A DNA stretch of 64,000 bases, taken from positions 36,953,556 through 37,017,555 of the forward strand of contig NC_087252.1 of assembly GCF_037042905.1 (NCBI RefSeq). The letters are read 5' to 3'. Of this stretch, positions 11,481 through 24,200 are shown piece after piece. The stretch is from Lytechinus pictus (lineage: Eukaryota; Echinodermata; Echinoidea; Temnopleuroida; Toxopneustidae). The translations under genes were made by a program, and so were the position numbers. The notes below the pieces were generated by a model. That model was not told the DNA's origin and searched no databases. It saw nothing but the letters and a program-made list of their open reading frames with translations. The number at the start of each line of letters is the position of its first letter. Position 1 is the stretch's first letter.

Positions 11481-12123
11481 CTATTGTAATCTATTTGTGT
11501 ATAGCTCCCGGTAAAATGGCATCGAATAGTCAACGCAACGAAGGACGTCATCATCGAGCTGATCACGTGGTATTGGTACCAATTCAGTTGGTGCCTCGAA
11601 TTGGGTACATTTAAAGGCCCTCTCGTAGAAACCTGACCCAACGCCCTCGAACAGGTTTGGTCCTGCTGTGTTAAAGTTCTGGGGGAAATCCTCAATGCTC
11701 GAGGCCCACTGGAGAAGGCTGTCGTTGTATGGAAAACCAATCGCCTCACAGAGGCCTTTCAAGATCTTCTGAGGGTTGGAGGCGAGATCATAGGCATCGA
11801 TGATGATTGGGTTGGGGTCTAGGTTGTCCTTGACGTACCTCCAAAGCTGGTGTTGACTTTCGTACCACGACATCGGTCTGGTGTTACTCGGGTCGTCCCG
11901 GATGATATCCAACCCTAACTTTTTGTCCGCTGGGACAAATAGTCCCGTAGTCAACAGAACCTTCCGAAAAGACGCGTAGGCTCTCGTTGGTTCCCTCGTC
12001 ACGAAGACGTATCGAAAGTCACGCGGAAGATAATCTTGGGCGTAGTCCTTAAACTGGCACATTTCTTTCATCAAGACAAACCTGCTTTTCGTAGTTTCGA
12101 CTTCCTCTTGAATATCATGGCAT
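11481..12123 (-). CDS. sulfotransferase-like protein A, exon 2 (C-terminal two thirds)
   Basis: Final exon of a two-exon gene whose exon 1 lies at 46115-46380. The acceptor CTTGCCAG precedes 12123 and the stop is at 11481. Joining TC at the exon 1 donor to A here gives one frame of 302 residues. This exon supplies residues 89-302. VFVTREPTRAYASF (residues 128-141) matches the 3'-phosphate-binding motif of PAPS-dependent sulfotransferases; R132 and S140 have the eight-residue spacing seen in SULT enzymes. Its length near 300 residues is normal for a cytosolic-type sulfotransferase. There is no signal peptide or membrane segment. Predicted role is transfer of sulfate from PAPS to an unknown acceptor. 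Similar animal proteins are sometimes labelled branched-chain aminotransferase-like, which the motifs here do not support. It differs from copy B by a two-residue insertion (LG after KK) and conservative changes. Confidence 0.8.
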
Positions 12124-12267
12124 CTGGCAAGTAAAAATGAAAGAAATTAATATTATTGTTAAATATTAGTTTCTGTCGATACACAATTTTTCATGCATGC
12201 TCGATCTCACCAGGTTTGATAAAATATGCCCGACTAACATGACCAACACGTCTGACCTGTGTCAAAA

Positions 12268-12296
12268 CTTTTTTTTTTTCTCTCTCTCTCTCTCTG
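12268..12296. repeat. T/TC microsatellite in the gene A intron
   Basis: A T run followed by (TC)n; block 2 has a shorter version at about 52781-52805. Confidence 0.7.
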
Positions 12297-12599
12297 TTTC
12301 TTTCATTTTATGCATTTCCAAATCCAAAGTATACCAAAGATATATCTCTATCATAAATTGTATATATATTTAAGTTACTTTCTGATCTGTGTTCGATAAA
12401 CATAATATATATGTTTCATTATATTGCATTATGCTATACTTTCTCTATGTTAAATTTCAATACGTTATTTCTTGTTGTATATAGATATACTATGTATATT
12501 TGAAATATATGGAAAATGTATTGAAGTATTACTGAATAAAGACATACTGCTATATATTTCCTTATGTTATCATTAACTGAACAGGCCTATACCCTGCAG

Positions 12600-12692
12600 T
12601 ATAAAATAAAGAAAATGAATAAATAAATAAATAAATAAATAAATAAATGAATGAATAAATAAATAAATAAACAAATAAATAAATAAAATATA
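12600..12692. repeat. AAAT microsatellite
   Basis: (AAAT)n with GAAT variants, also present and shorter at 53110-53172 in block 2. The flanks are highly similar between the two blocks. Confidence 0.8.
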
Positions 12693-13371
12693 TAATAAAT
12701 TATTGTAAAATGAAACGTCCATATCAAATGAATGAAGTTTGTGATTAAATTCAATAATCGTACCAAAACTTGGCCAATCACTTGCAGGCTTATTTTAAGG
12801 AGAAAAAAAAGGAAAATCCCAGAAAGAGTGGAAATGGCGGGGAAAATATGATTTGGAGGGGGGGGGGCGGTTACATGGAGCAATGGAGCCGGAAAATGTA
12901 TGTATGTAACGCCGCTGTTTGTGAAGAATACTACTTAACACAACGAGATGAAAACTGGTTCAAAACGAATGAATACATTGAACACAAACGATCATTGCTT
13001 GAAGAACAAACTAAATTTGGAGACGAAAGGTAGAACCATTTATATTTCAAGGTGACTTTTGGAAGGTAGCTGAATTGGAACAGGATGATCTTACGTGGAG
13101 ATCGATCATAATGTATTAATCGACCAAAGAAGGTGCTTAGCTTCAGAACACGTGCTGCAATAAATGCCCTCCCTACAGCTGATTATCTCAAACGTTGGGG
13201 TATAAGAAAATGAGTACTCGATGTAAACTTTGCGGAAACCATGAAACCCTGGCTCTCATACTAAATATAATGTACTACTTCCCATATTAATGGCCAAGAA
13301 CGTTTTTAACTACGGATATAATAGCATCATTAACTTTGCTGTGCAATCACTTAAACATATTAATGACGGAG

Positions 13372-13545
13372 ATCCGTTCCGAGGACCCCCGTTTTCACAA
13401 ACATTTATAGTTCCGAAGCCCGTTCCGAGGACCCTCCTTTTTACAATAAGCCCGCTCCAAGGCCCCCGTTTTTTGCCTCGCCCGCGGCACACCCCTACCA
13501 CTTTTTTTGTCGAGTGCCCCCCCCCCCCCGGGCATCCAAGGTCAC
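13372..13545. repeat. block 1-specific GC-rich insertion
   Basis: GTTCCGAGGACCCCCGTTTT-like units, about 60 bp, are repeated two to three times, ending in a C run. The matching site in block 2 (near 55382) lacks it. Probably a mobile-element end or satellite fragment. Confidence 0.5.
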
Positions 13546-13917
13546 AAATAAATGGGGAACTGCATGATGGCATTATAACAGCAGAACGGCTGGATATTCA
13601 GATATTGTTATTGTGGATACAAACCGTATACATGGTATAAATCAGTAGTAATTGGGGAATTAACTGTTTCTTTCGAGCCTAATATCGAAAGCGCTAGGAG
13701 ACAGAAATGTGAGAAATATGCCTCTCCAATTTTAGATTTTCGGGAAAACTGTTTTTCTTGCCATCTCATATGCTTTGAGGTTGGATTAATTAAGGACAAC
13801 AAATATACCAGATAACTGCACTATCTAAGTCGATCTGCCGTTCGGTGAAACCTCGCAAGTACCTATTTCACATCACCCATGAAGATAGCCATTTTAACAT
13901 CTTATGCATTATTCAAA

Positions 13918-14230
13918 GGTTAACGCAACCCCAGAAAAAAAATGATTCGAAGAAAAAGAGTAAAAATCAAAGAAGCATAATACTGGTAATTTCATCAAAA
14001 TAGGATGTAAAATAAGAAAGCTATGACATTTTAAAGTTTCGCTTATTTTTCAGTTATATGCAAATGAAAGAGTTGCTGATGTCCCTACTATTTCTTTTGT
14101 ATTTTATGGTTTGAATTATACAATATTTCCATTCTTTACAGTTTTGACATAAAGGACCCTTTTGTTAGAACCACAAAATGTTAAAAACATGATAAGTACA
14201 GTGTTCACGGAGGAGTAAAGTTTTGTTTCA
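13918..14230. mobile_element. left part of a degenerate TTAA MITE (host of later insertions)
   Basis: Aligns with the intact relative at 15151-15745: TAATTTCATCAAAATAGGAT, AGAAAGCTATGACATTTTAAAG, CAGTTATATGCA and ACTATTTCTTTTGTATTTTA. It breaks off at CA (14229-14230), where a palindromic MITE begins, and resumes at 44084. Confidence 0.65.
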
Positions 14231-14291
14231 CACAGTGTAAAAAATGAAGTGCTAATTTAGCACTTACAGTGCCTGTATAGTGACTATACTA
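14231..14291. mobile_element. left piece of a palindromic MITE split by the 29.7 kb element
   Basis: Begins CACAGTGTAAAAAATGAAGTG, related to the intact MITE at 10729-10897 (GTGCTAATTTAGC, GTGTATAGTGAC-type phrases). It stops at TA (14290-14291), directly before the transposon end. The other piece is 44021-44083. Confidence 0.75.
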
Positions 14292-14299
14292 CACTCTAA

Positions 14300-14620
14300 A
14301 AAAAACCTCTTCATTTTTTAATAGAATCTATTCAGATTTGAATAGAAAACCTCTTCCGAGGGACACTTACAAGGTTCTCTTCAAAATGAAGAGGAAAATC
14401 TATTCAAATAAATGAATATGTATTCTATTCAAAGTTAAATAGTTTTCCTATTCAAGAATGAATAGAATCCTATTAAAAATGAATAGAATCAGTTTCATCC
14501 TCTTGTTAAATTGGAATATACCCTATTCAAAGTTAAATAGTATTCCTATTCAAGAATGAGTAGTCTTTCTATTCAAGAATGAATAGAATCCTGTTCAAAA
14601 TGAATAGAATCATTGTCATA
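14300..14620. repeat. subterminal repeats, left end of the giant transposon
   Basis: Multiple copies of TATTCAAGAATGAATAG, ATTCAAAATGAATAGAATC and AAGTTAAATAGT in both orientations. Such arrays are typical transposase-binding regions of CACTA elements. Confidence 0.7.
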
Positions 14621-15150
14621 CACACATAAAGAAAACAGGAGAATCATCAGTGTTAGCTTTCACATATAACACATTTTATTGCAACACCAAATTCAGGAAT
14701 TGGTAACATTAACAATATAAAAAACATAACAAATTATAGAAAGGTATATTACATAAGTAAAAACAAAAGAAAGTCACATATTCACTATCAAGACATGATC
14801 TATGAACATTATGTTTATTATGTAGTGTAAGACAATAATTCCTGCACAGTAGTCATGGGATGATAAGTTGAAGTTATCCAATTTTAAAAAGTTTTTTCTG
14901 TAAATGATAAAACTTCAAGCATCCCCCCCCCTCAGGTTCATTTCTATATTCCAATAGACATCCTGATAGCATACATGTAAGAACATGCAGCTCAGATTTT
15001 TAAAATTGAACACCATGTTGACCAATGCCTTTAAGCCATTGTAAAGCTTTCTCATAGTAAGAATTGTTTCCACAAAAATAGGGTTTGCAATTCTCGAGCT
15101 ACATCTGGTATACAAAGCATTCACAGCTCTAGGTTAACATCTCCTTTTAA

Positions 15151-15745
15151 AGGGCAAGTCGACCCCAACAAAAAGTTCATTTGAATCAAAAGAAAAAAAA
15201 TTAAACAAGCATAACGCTGAAAATTTCATCAAAATCAGATTTGAAATAAGAAAGTTATGAAATTTTAAAGTTTGCTTAATTTCACAAAACAGTTATATGC
15301 ACATCCTGGTCAGCATGGACCGATGACGTCACCCACTCACTATTTCTTTTGTATTTTATTATATGAAATATAGAATATTTTCAAATTTTGTAGTTTTGTC
15401 AATAAGGGAGCTCTTTGTTTAATTGCAGTATGTTGCAGAAGTGGATTCCCCACATGTAGGAAGGAGTCAAGCCCTTTTAAAACTTGTAATATAGAAAAAA
15501 ATTACGATATTTCATATTTCATATAATAAAAATACAAAAGAAATAGCGAGTGGATGACCACATCAGTTCCCTCATTTGCATACTGACCAGGATGTGCATA
15601 TAACTGTTTTGTGAAATTATGCGAAACTTTAAAATGTCATAACTTTCTTATTTTAAATCCAATGTTGATGAAATTTTCAGCGTTATGCTGGTTTGATATT
15701 TCTCTTTTTATTCAAATCATCTTTTTGTTGTGGTGGACTTGCCCT
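15151..15745. mobile_element. TTAA-type fold-back MITE, 595 bp
   Basis: Inverted ends AGGGCAAGTCGACC and AGGGCAAGTCCACC are flanked by TTAA (15147-15150 and 15746-15749). The two halves are inverted copies of each other (both carry TATGAAATATAGAATATTT-like and ACATCCTGGTCAG phrases). It is a relative of the MITE split at 13918/45990, and serves as a reference empty site for insertions there. Confidence 0.8.
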
Positions 15746-16835
15746 TTAAGGACAAAGGAATAGGTTGTATAAAGTTACATGCTTGAGATTAGCTAAAACC
15801 AGATTTTGCATTTTTTAAATGTTAAAATGATAAATTTTAATGTTAAAATTTTAACATTTTTTAAATGTTAAAATGTTAAAAGTTTGAGATATTTTTTCTG
15901 AGGCGGCGACAAAATCGAACGGTTTCTCTGGTTTGAGTCCTGATTTACTGGCATTCAACAGCTGCATTTTTAAAAGTGTCTTTAAATTTAGAATTTATGG
16001 TTTCTCTTTGGTGTGAGCAATACAAACTTTCAATTGCCATCCTGAGAAATTTGTAATCTACTTCTCATGAAGAACCCATCCAGGGTTGTTTGATTTAAAT
16101 CATGTCGATTTAAATCATGATTTAAATCATGTGAGTTTTTCAAAAAAAATCACTGATTTGGCCTGAATATGAATATCAATGTCATTTTTAGGTTTTCAGA
16201 TAATTTGCTTTAAGATGCATATCTCATTTTTCTAAAAAAAAAGAGGTGATATTTTGAGACAGCGCATAAAACATGCTAAATTTTTGTTTTGGTTGCCCTA
16301 CCTCCTTAAAAATACAACTTGAATGACTTACCCACTTGACTTCACAAGTAGGGGTTTGGGTGCAAGAACATTATTGCACAAGAAAATTGTTGACATTTGT
16401 GATTGATTTTCACCCTTAATTCACTGAACTTGACCAATCTGAAAAAAAAAAATCTGTATCTATACATCTGTACAACAATTTCAAGCAATATTGTGAGATT
16501 TTTAGAAAACAAAAATTTCTTTTGAACTTGCCAGTTATGAGAATGGTCCAATACTCGCTTCTTTAATACTTCCAGCCCAATTTTCAAATGAAAACAAGTT
16601 TTGTCTACTTATGCTGGTAAACAAAACTTGTTACTTTTGGTTGCATTCTTTCTTTAAATGTTGGCATTTGCACAATGTGCTTGCCTCCACATTTCTCTCT
16701 GTTATTTCATGTTATTTACCTATTTATGATAAATACTTCTAAAGCTACAAAAACCCTAACACATATATACAACCCAGTAGGCTACGCACTTTAACCTCTT
16801 TACCTTGTTTCTATACATGTATATAGGCTGTTATT
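15746..16835. other. non-coding interior of the giant transposon
   Basis: No exon is supported. Simple repeats include AAATGTTAAAAT (15815-15885) and GATTTAAATCATG (16092-16135), the latter near-palindromic. Confidence 0.4.
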
Positions 16836-16837
16836 GC

Positions 16838-16915
16838 TGGCACTGAGGTACCGCTGTCTTTTCCCTGCCCAGTAAAAAATCCCAAACATGTTGGCACTGA
16901 CAAGCATCAGTTTTT
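16838..16915 (-). pseudogene. partial duplicate of the companion-gene terminal exon
   Basis: On the minus strand this encodes CQCQHVWDFLLG followed by a shortened KTAVPQCQQ and a stop. It matches the QCQHVWDFLQ ... GTSVPAVT part of the terminal exon at 17900-18226 but lacks the middle residues and shifts frame. Could serve as an alternative 3' exon, but no clear acceptor was identified. Confidence 0.6.
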
Positions 16916-17571
16916 AAAAGATAAATCACATAAATGTGCTGCGAAAAGATATGCCTTCCTACACTTTTTATAATCTTATATCCGAGTAGATATTCATACG
17001 TAGTGATATTTAACATAATACGAAGTTTGAACTTCAACACTAGTTAATAAGTTTTACGCTAATCTTCTGCAGACAGAGGTGCTGTGATACCTGTCTACAA
17101 CTGGTATGACATCATACAAAAAACAATATGTACATCTTTTCAATTTTCTTTTACCCAAGGGGCCAGGTGGAGCAACATTGTAATGTTTTCATGATGTAAT
17201 CTTTTATGATGTTATACCAGATGAGGTTGCCGTTTTTAGACAGGTATCACTGCGCTAATATGTTGGACTAGTGAAAATGTTCCAGGTGAGCGTAGTACTT
17301 ATGTAGTACTTGTTGAAGTTTAAACTTTCATCAGGCTTTTTCATTTGAGGCGTACAAGTTCGATAGCACACCTAAAATAGTCTTGAGTTGTGCGATTTTC
17401 AGCACACCTAAATTTGGTAAAATTATACACAGTTAGATACAAAATGCACACCTACAGCATACCTGAATATATTGAGAAGTAGTGTTTGTAGCACAACATT
17501 CATTTCTCAAAAGAAAAAGCCTACTTTCATATCATTCTTCTACTTTGTTTTCTACAAGACGCGTTACTGCT

Positions 17572-17662
17572 GGCATTGAGGTACCTCTGCCTTTCCCCTG
17601 CCACAGTGTGTATACATTCGTTTGCAATTAAGAAATCCCAAACATTATGGCACTGAAATTAA
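17572..17662 (-). pseudogene. second partial duplicate of the companion-gene terminal exon
   Basis: The sequence corresponds to the end of the terminal exon (CATTAATGCC replaced; the GGCAGAGGTACCTCAATGCC and GCCAGCAGTAACGCG strand is shared). The CAACATGTTTGGGA stretch is decayed. With 16838-16915 it makes three copies of this 90-bp segment within 1.2 kb. Confidence 0.6.
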
Positions 17663-17899
17663 AATTAGACAAATCAATGCACTCCTACTTTGATGTTGGT
17701 TGTAATTGCTGTCTGGTTAAGAAAGTATCAACAAATCACTAACTGTGAGTGCATGGATTTGTCTTCACAAATGATGCAAGTTATTTACCTATCAAAGATT
17801 ACCACTTCTTAAAGCTACAAAAATCAGAACACTATAGGTACATCCATTAGGCTTAAATACACCAATTCACCTAAATGTGTTGTACAAACATATGCCTCC

Positions 17900-18226
17900 C
17901 TAAACTTCTTTTACCTTGTTTTCTAGATAGGTTTTGAGAAGTGTTACTGCTGGAACTGAGGTACCTCTACCTTTCACCTGCCCAAGTTTGTAAACATTCT
18001 TCTGCAGAAAGTCCCAAACATGTTGACATTGCCAAGCATAATCCATATCAAGGATATACACTAGTTTCATGCATATATCAATTCCTTTCAGGAGACTTGT
18101 ACATGGGATGGTGCTATTTTCCACAACAACAAACACTTGTTCTGGTTTGTCAATTTCACCTTGAATTAACACAAACGGTTGTGTTTGAGTCTTCTGGTCC
18201 AAGAAGCCTGGTATGTTTGTACCAAT
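17900..18226 (-). CDS. companion protein exon 10 (terminal)
   Basis: The acceptor TTTCATATGCAG precedes 18226, starting in phase 0, and the stop TAG is at 17900. Encodes residues 444-551, including FVLIQGEIDKPEQVFVVVEN and CQHVWDFLQKNVYKLGQ. The core (a beta-rich FVVVEN-IPC stretch, then a helical part) is well conserved in the family as remembered. Confidence 0.8.
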   Translation of the reverse strand: MGTNIPGFLDQKTQTQPFVLIQGEIDKPEQVFVVVENSTIPCTSLLKGIDICMKLVYILDMDYAWQCQHVWDFLQKNVYKLGQVKGRGTSVPAVTLLKTYLENKVKEV

Positions 18227-21200
18227 CTGCATATGAAATACAAATAAAATTGGTGACAAGTGAGATAGCAGAACCATCCACAAATGAAGGAGGGAATATT
18301 TAGTGCATCATTTCAATCTTAGTAAAACAGGCAAATGTAGTGAGGGTTGTGAAGCGGAGGGCTATACTGAATGCCAGACTAAGTTCTGATAAATGCAGGG
18401 AAATACAGCCAGCAGCTATACATGCCAATATTCGTTGAACTCAATTCTCACTGAAACATATTTTCCTCCAGAACAGTTTTCAAAGAAATTTTTTTAAAAA
18501 TTAATTTCTCAGGTTTTTTAGTAATCACTACGGAACAGTACTATCATTTGTAATGTACGTCCATCCATTATGACAGGCGCGGATACGGGGGGGGGGGGGG
18601 GCGAGCGGGGGAAAAAAGGGAGTGATAACCTTTTTTTTTTTCTTGTAAGATTTCAAAAAGGAGTAATAAAGACTTTTTTTTTTGCTTGTCAGATTTCAAA
18701 AAGGAGTGATAAGCTTTTTCTTTCTTTTTTTTTTGCTTGTCAGGTTTCAAATTATTGTCAGAAAATTTTCCCAGTTTGAACCCCCCCCAGAAATCCTGGA
18801 TCCGCGCCTGCGTTATGAGACGATATATGACAGGCAAAACAATTAATTCTATCTTTTATTCTCATTCTCAGTCACAAATTTGAGTAATTTTCAAACCAAA
18901 GATGATGTCAACACCCCCCCCAAAAAAAACAACATTTTTATTGAAAAATGTACACCCCTATTCAAACATACAATATTCCAAACCAAGTAGAGCAGTTCGC
19001 GTTTAGTTATAATGTGTAGCTTCACTGTGTTGACCGCTAAATGCACTGTCATATATTGTCTCATAATGGATAGCTTCATATTCCTATTAGGATTACAAAC
19101 GCAGTTTACTAGGAATAATAATTAAGGCTGATTTACAGAGCAAAACCTTTTCAAACATTGACAGGTTGACACCAGCCTTAAAACTGATTATTTTTTCTGT
19201 GAAGATTCAAAATAAACACGTCTGTTTGCAGATTTTTCTGACGGATCCACGTTTTCAAATGTCAAATTTTGGGGGTTAAAAAAGACGAAAATTCACCCAC
19301 ACACACACACTATGCGTCTCAGACGTGTAAATACCCTTGCTGCCACAATTGCTTAGTTTTTGTGTCATATAGCTGATTTAACTGACTCAAACTTATAGAG
19401 CACTATAGCGGGCTTGTCAAATTATTTAAATTTTACTATAAAAAATTCCATCCAGAAAGGAGTTTACTGCAGTTTCTTTCACAAAATGTCATATTTTTGT
19501 CTAGGCTTTCATGGAGTCATAGGAGTGCCCCAGATATACTGTAGGAGAGCAATTTCTACTTTTTGCCCAGGTGCTACAACCCTTTGCAATGAGCCACTGT
19601 GTGTTTTATGTAATATCACTAAAATAATCTCAGTCCTGTCCTTTTAATAGCAGGCTCTGGGTATTTGTTTAATTTCTGCTTGATCTGTCTGAAACAGTGT
19701 GTGCCAAATAGTAAAAATAAAATTTGTTCCTCACCTCTTTGCGCTGCACGAATGCCTTGCGGGCTTCATCCATCGTTGAAGAACCACTTCTCCCTTTTGC
19801 CCCTTTCTTCTTTCCCGGTGGAAACAGCATAGGCAACACCTGCAGAGATAAGTTTACCTCCTGTTCATCTGAAACATAGGAGACAAGATACAACTACATT
19901 TGTAAGTTTCTAAATTATAGTTCTTCCAAATGTTTATTTTCTCTCAAACTCACATCAAAGTCACATCTGTACAAGAACAATTTATGCCGCAGCATAGCAA
20001 GAGTAAATTGCTCATCAACCAGTTATGGGAGCGTGTTGTGAATCAAACAAGTGCATATGAAAGCGCGTACAGACGCCGCAAACGTGACATGATAGCAACG
20101 GCAAAAACACCTGCAGAGAAGTAAACTCCAGGACAGACTAAGATTAATTTGTGCTCATTTTATCACATCTAACCTGAGATTAAAGTTAAGTACAGATGTG
20201 CAGCCCGAACACCCAAAATTTCCAACAACCACCCTTTGATGAGTAAACCTAAGAAGATGCAAATTTGCAACCCATGTGTTAACCATTTACTTTTGTTGCT
20301 TTTGGAAGGGGCCTTTTTAAAACTAATCAGTGTTTTTTAATACCAAGTAAATTGGAATGCAAATAAGTACTTTTTGACAATATATCGGTAAACCAAAGAA
20401 AAATTCCTCAAAAATTAATATGTACACCAATTTTTAAAAAAGGGGCCATAGGTAAACAAGAGAGGCCAAAAAGGACCCTATTCGGGCCACACATCCCCGT
20501 ACCCACCCTTTTACTAAGACCCCCTTCCCAGCATCAAACACGGGCTTTGTCCTCCATTCATATCACACAATTTCAAATTGGAGATAAAGAGGTGGTTATC
20601 AAATACGACTCAACACCAGTGAATGAGACTATAATATCATTGGTTATATTATAGTCTTAGGTGGGTGAGAATGATGTTGGCAGAGGTCAAATTAGAGTTA
20701 TCTTGAAATAGCAAATTTTTTACAAAAATTTTCATCCTTCAATACTAAAATCACTGTACATGTCAGTAGCATAAATTTAAGATCCCAATATTGGCGTAGA
20801 GATGATAAAAATCGATCTGCATGTCAAATTTTGATGAAAATGACTTTAAAAAAGATTTTGTTGTTGCTAATTAATTCAGATTTTGTTCTGACAAACTTTT
20901 GCATTTCAATTTGCAAATATTATGTCCTACATGTACAATGAACTTACTGAACCTTGCAACTTACATGAACATGATCTGTAATCTTGTATTGAAAGCAATT
21001 AATGTATTTATGCTCTCCTGAACATTTCACTTTTTTGTTGAGATATAAGGCTTTTATCATCTCAGCAATGATATGATGAAGGAAGCAAGTTTTCGTACGA
21101 CAAAGTAAATGAATTAATAATAATATTCATATTTAAAAGAAACAAATACTTTTCCAGACATATTTGTAGTTTATTACTATTACTGCAAATTGTAAAAAAT

Positions 21201-24200
21201 GTTGATATAGTTCACATCGCTCTAATTAATTAACATTAACATTAATCCCACTTACTGAAATGGGACAATCATAGTCTGGATTATCAGGTTTTCACCAAGC
21301 TATTATAATACATACATGTAGAATGGATTTCAAATTGCATATTCACTACTGTAGGCAGGGCCTTAGTTAGAATTTTGGAGTTGCCCCTCATTTTTGAAAG
21401 AGTGCCTGTCCAAAATGGGCTGAATTTGTATAAAATGTTCATTACTTGCCCGTCAAAAAGGGAAGTTACCTGTCAAAGTGACGGGCATGGCATGGCCTGA
21501 CTGTAGGTTTGAAAGAAGAGTGAAGCTGTTAGACATAAGCACCATTTTACCTGTTTCAACAGCACCTTTGAAGTTAAGGTATAGCCTCCAATCCACCTGC
21601 TTTTCAGCATAGTTCAGGACATGTCTGCAAAATTTCGGCCATGTGAGGAATAACTTATCTGCTGATTGTGGGAAAAGAATTCGGAAATCCTGGTCAACCT
21701 GTATAAAGACAAAGTTAAAATCGAATAGTTTTATGTTTTGTCATTAGTATAAAGAAAACCTGTTTTGTACATTCTATTTGCTCTATTAAAGTGGAAACTA
21801 CAAGAATTACATATACATAAAATTGAATAATTTACTAAGCTGACTGGTCAAAAAATGGCTCTGCAAAAAATTTGAACGCAGGGAGCTAAAAAGTGTATAA
21901 GTTGTGAACTGTGAGAGCTGTGATATTTTGCCACCCTATGTAGACACCCCTATTTTTTTCACATCACATTACAGAACTGTGCCATCGTCTTAGAAATGCA
22001 AGCTGGCCTGAAGGAAAAACCTGAAAATGTGAATGAATCTGGGCTTTTAAAAGCCTTCAAAACGGGCTGAAATTAGATAAAAGTGCAAGATCAAGCTGGA
22101 AATCATAAATTAAAAAAGCAGGAATTACTGCAAAAGCAGGAAGACTTTACTAGTCAGTACCATTGAAAACTTACCATTCCTTCTGTGTCAATTAAACGTG
22201 GAAACAACAGTAAAAGCTCTTGCACAGGTTTGTCCTTATTGTCTCTAATGTAGCCTGCCCTCGCCTTACAGGTATCCCTCATCCATGATCGAACTTGTTG
22301 CCTTGGCTCTTTGTGGTCCTGAAGCCACTTTATTTTTGCATCTACTTCCTCATCTCTATCTAAATATGCAAATAAATTCAGGGAGTTAATGCATTATGCC
22401 TTTTTAGTTTATTTATAAGTCATGACAGTCACAAGCAAATGTTCCATTTCACCTGATGACAGTAAAAAATTAACACAAGAAATAAAACATGTGGGCAGGC
22501 TGTGACAATTGGTTGCCTGATTGCCCTGGGCAATCATTTTTTGGTTTGGGCAACAATGATTAATATCAAATCGTAAGTTAGCTTGCATCAATGTTATCAC
22601 TTAAGTTACACACATCCAAAAATTATACATGTCTTAAATAGTTACAAACCATAAACATATTCTGACTTTTTACTTTGCACAGACCGTTTTGTTATGCGGC
22701 TTGTTAGCAAGGTCAAGCAGTTTTAAGGCCAAGCTTGCCTGACCAGGCAATCAAGTGAAGAAAAAATCGTCGCAGCCTGCATGATGCACGCTCAACCCCC
22801 AGGCTCATACACTGTAATGTGCATGGTGCTGAATAGATGAAGCATGTGAAGCCTTAAAGCACTAGGAGTTTATTTGTTAAGATGTCAAGAATTAACCACT
22901 TCCCTGAATATTTCTTGACTGATTTCACTATTTTGTACAAACAAAAAGGGTACAGAAAAAAAGGAAGGAACTTGTGGCGCAGATCTCCAAAATATCATTC
23001 AGATCGATACGAAAAATTGCCTCATTTTCGTTACAGCGCAACTAATTTGTATATTCAGATGTCGCTTGAATGTGTCAGCATGATTGCTTAAACCCACTTT
23101 TTAAAAGACACTATACACATGCATGGGTATTATTTGAGACTAATTCTGTGTATGCTTCCCTGGCAGACACAAATACCCCTATTAGATCTCCATGACCAAT
23201 TAACTAAGGTTATGTAATGTTCAGTTGTTATATTTCTTCCTTACCTGACGACAGATCCAGGTCTTCTGTATTAGGCAAGTTTGCTTGCACTTTCTTGTTG
23301 CTTTCTTTTGGCGTTCTGGCAGGATCACGATATCTGACGTTCCTTAGCCGCATTTCAATGTAACCTGATGAATCTTTTGTTTTGTTTTGGCTTGCTGGAG
23401 TGAACCAGGTCAACTTTAAAGTAAAAGAGTAAAAAAAGTAAAACAAAACTATTGAATTTTAGAAGTAGAGATCACTGTTCATAAGAATTTGTATTACCCT
23501 TTGGGGTAACTGTACGGTCAATCAGATTTACCTTAATAAAGGCTTGCCCAATCTGAGACAATAACCTTTCAATGATTTAAGCATTTAGACTTTCAGTTGT
23601 ATCAAGTTTCATCCACTTTTGTCTGGTTGAGTAAATAATAACCTGCTGCAGATAACGTGTTCAGGGGGTCATTTAGCATTAGCTGATATTAAGTATAAAC
23701 AATGGTTATCTTGGTCATCATGAGCCTAAAGTCAATGATGAACATGGCTTGTAAATGGGTGATCCTATCTTTAACAAGTAACAATGTTACACACAATTTA
23801 TCTAGCCATGAACTAACATAATGAACTCAAAACTTACGTAAGCATCATGATCATCATTGTCCAACGCAGGAAACTGGGTAACAATGCATTTTGCCATTGC
23901 CAATTTTTGCTCTGTTTTAGGCCTTTAGAAAAATGAAAATTGAATGTTTAAGAATATTGTTTTAAAAGGCTATATATATTAGAGATTAAATGCAATTCTT
24001 TGCAGGGAATAAATTACCTAGTATCGCATCGCAATTTGCTTTGCTTTTTTGCAGGGCTGCTACACAAAATTTACTTTGTGTCACAATTTTTTTTCCATGG
24101 GATTGTACATAATTTGTTTTAAATATTTTCCCATCTCCAAAAATTTCTAATCAAATCTGGGAAGCAAAATTATTCCCTGCTTTGAATTGTAGTCTGATGA

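Noticed and set aside
12587-13033. Frames of 98 and 87 codons in both sulfotransferase introns
   Set aside because: They are kept in both blocks only because the intron is duplicated; one is AAAT microsatellite and neither has a recognised product.
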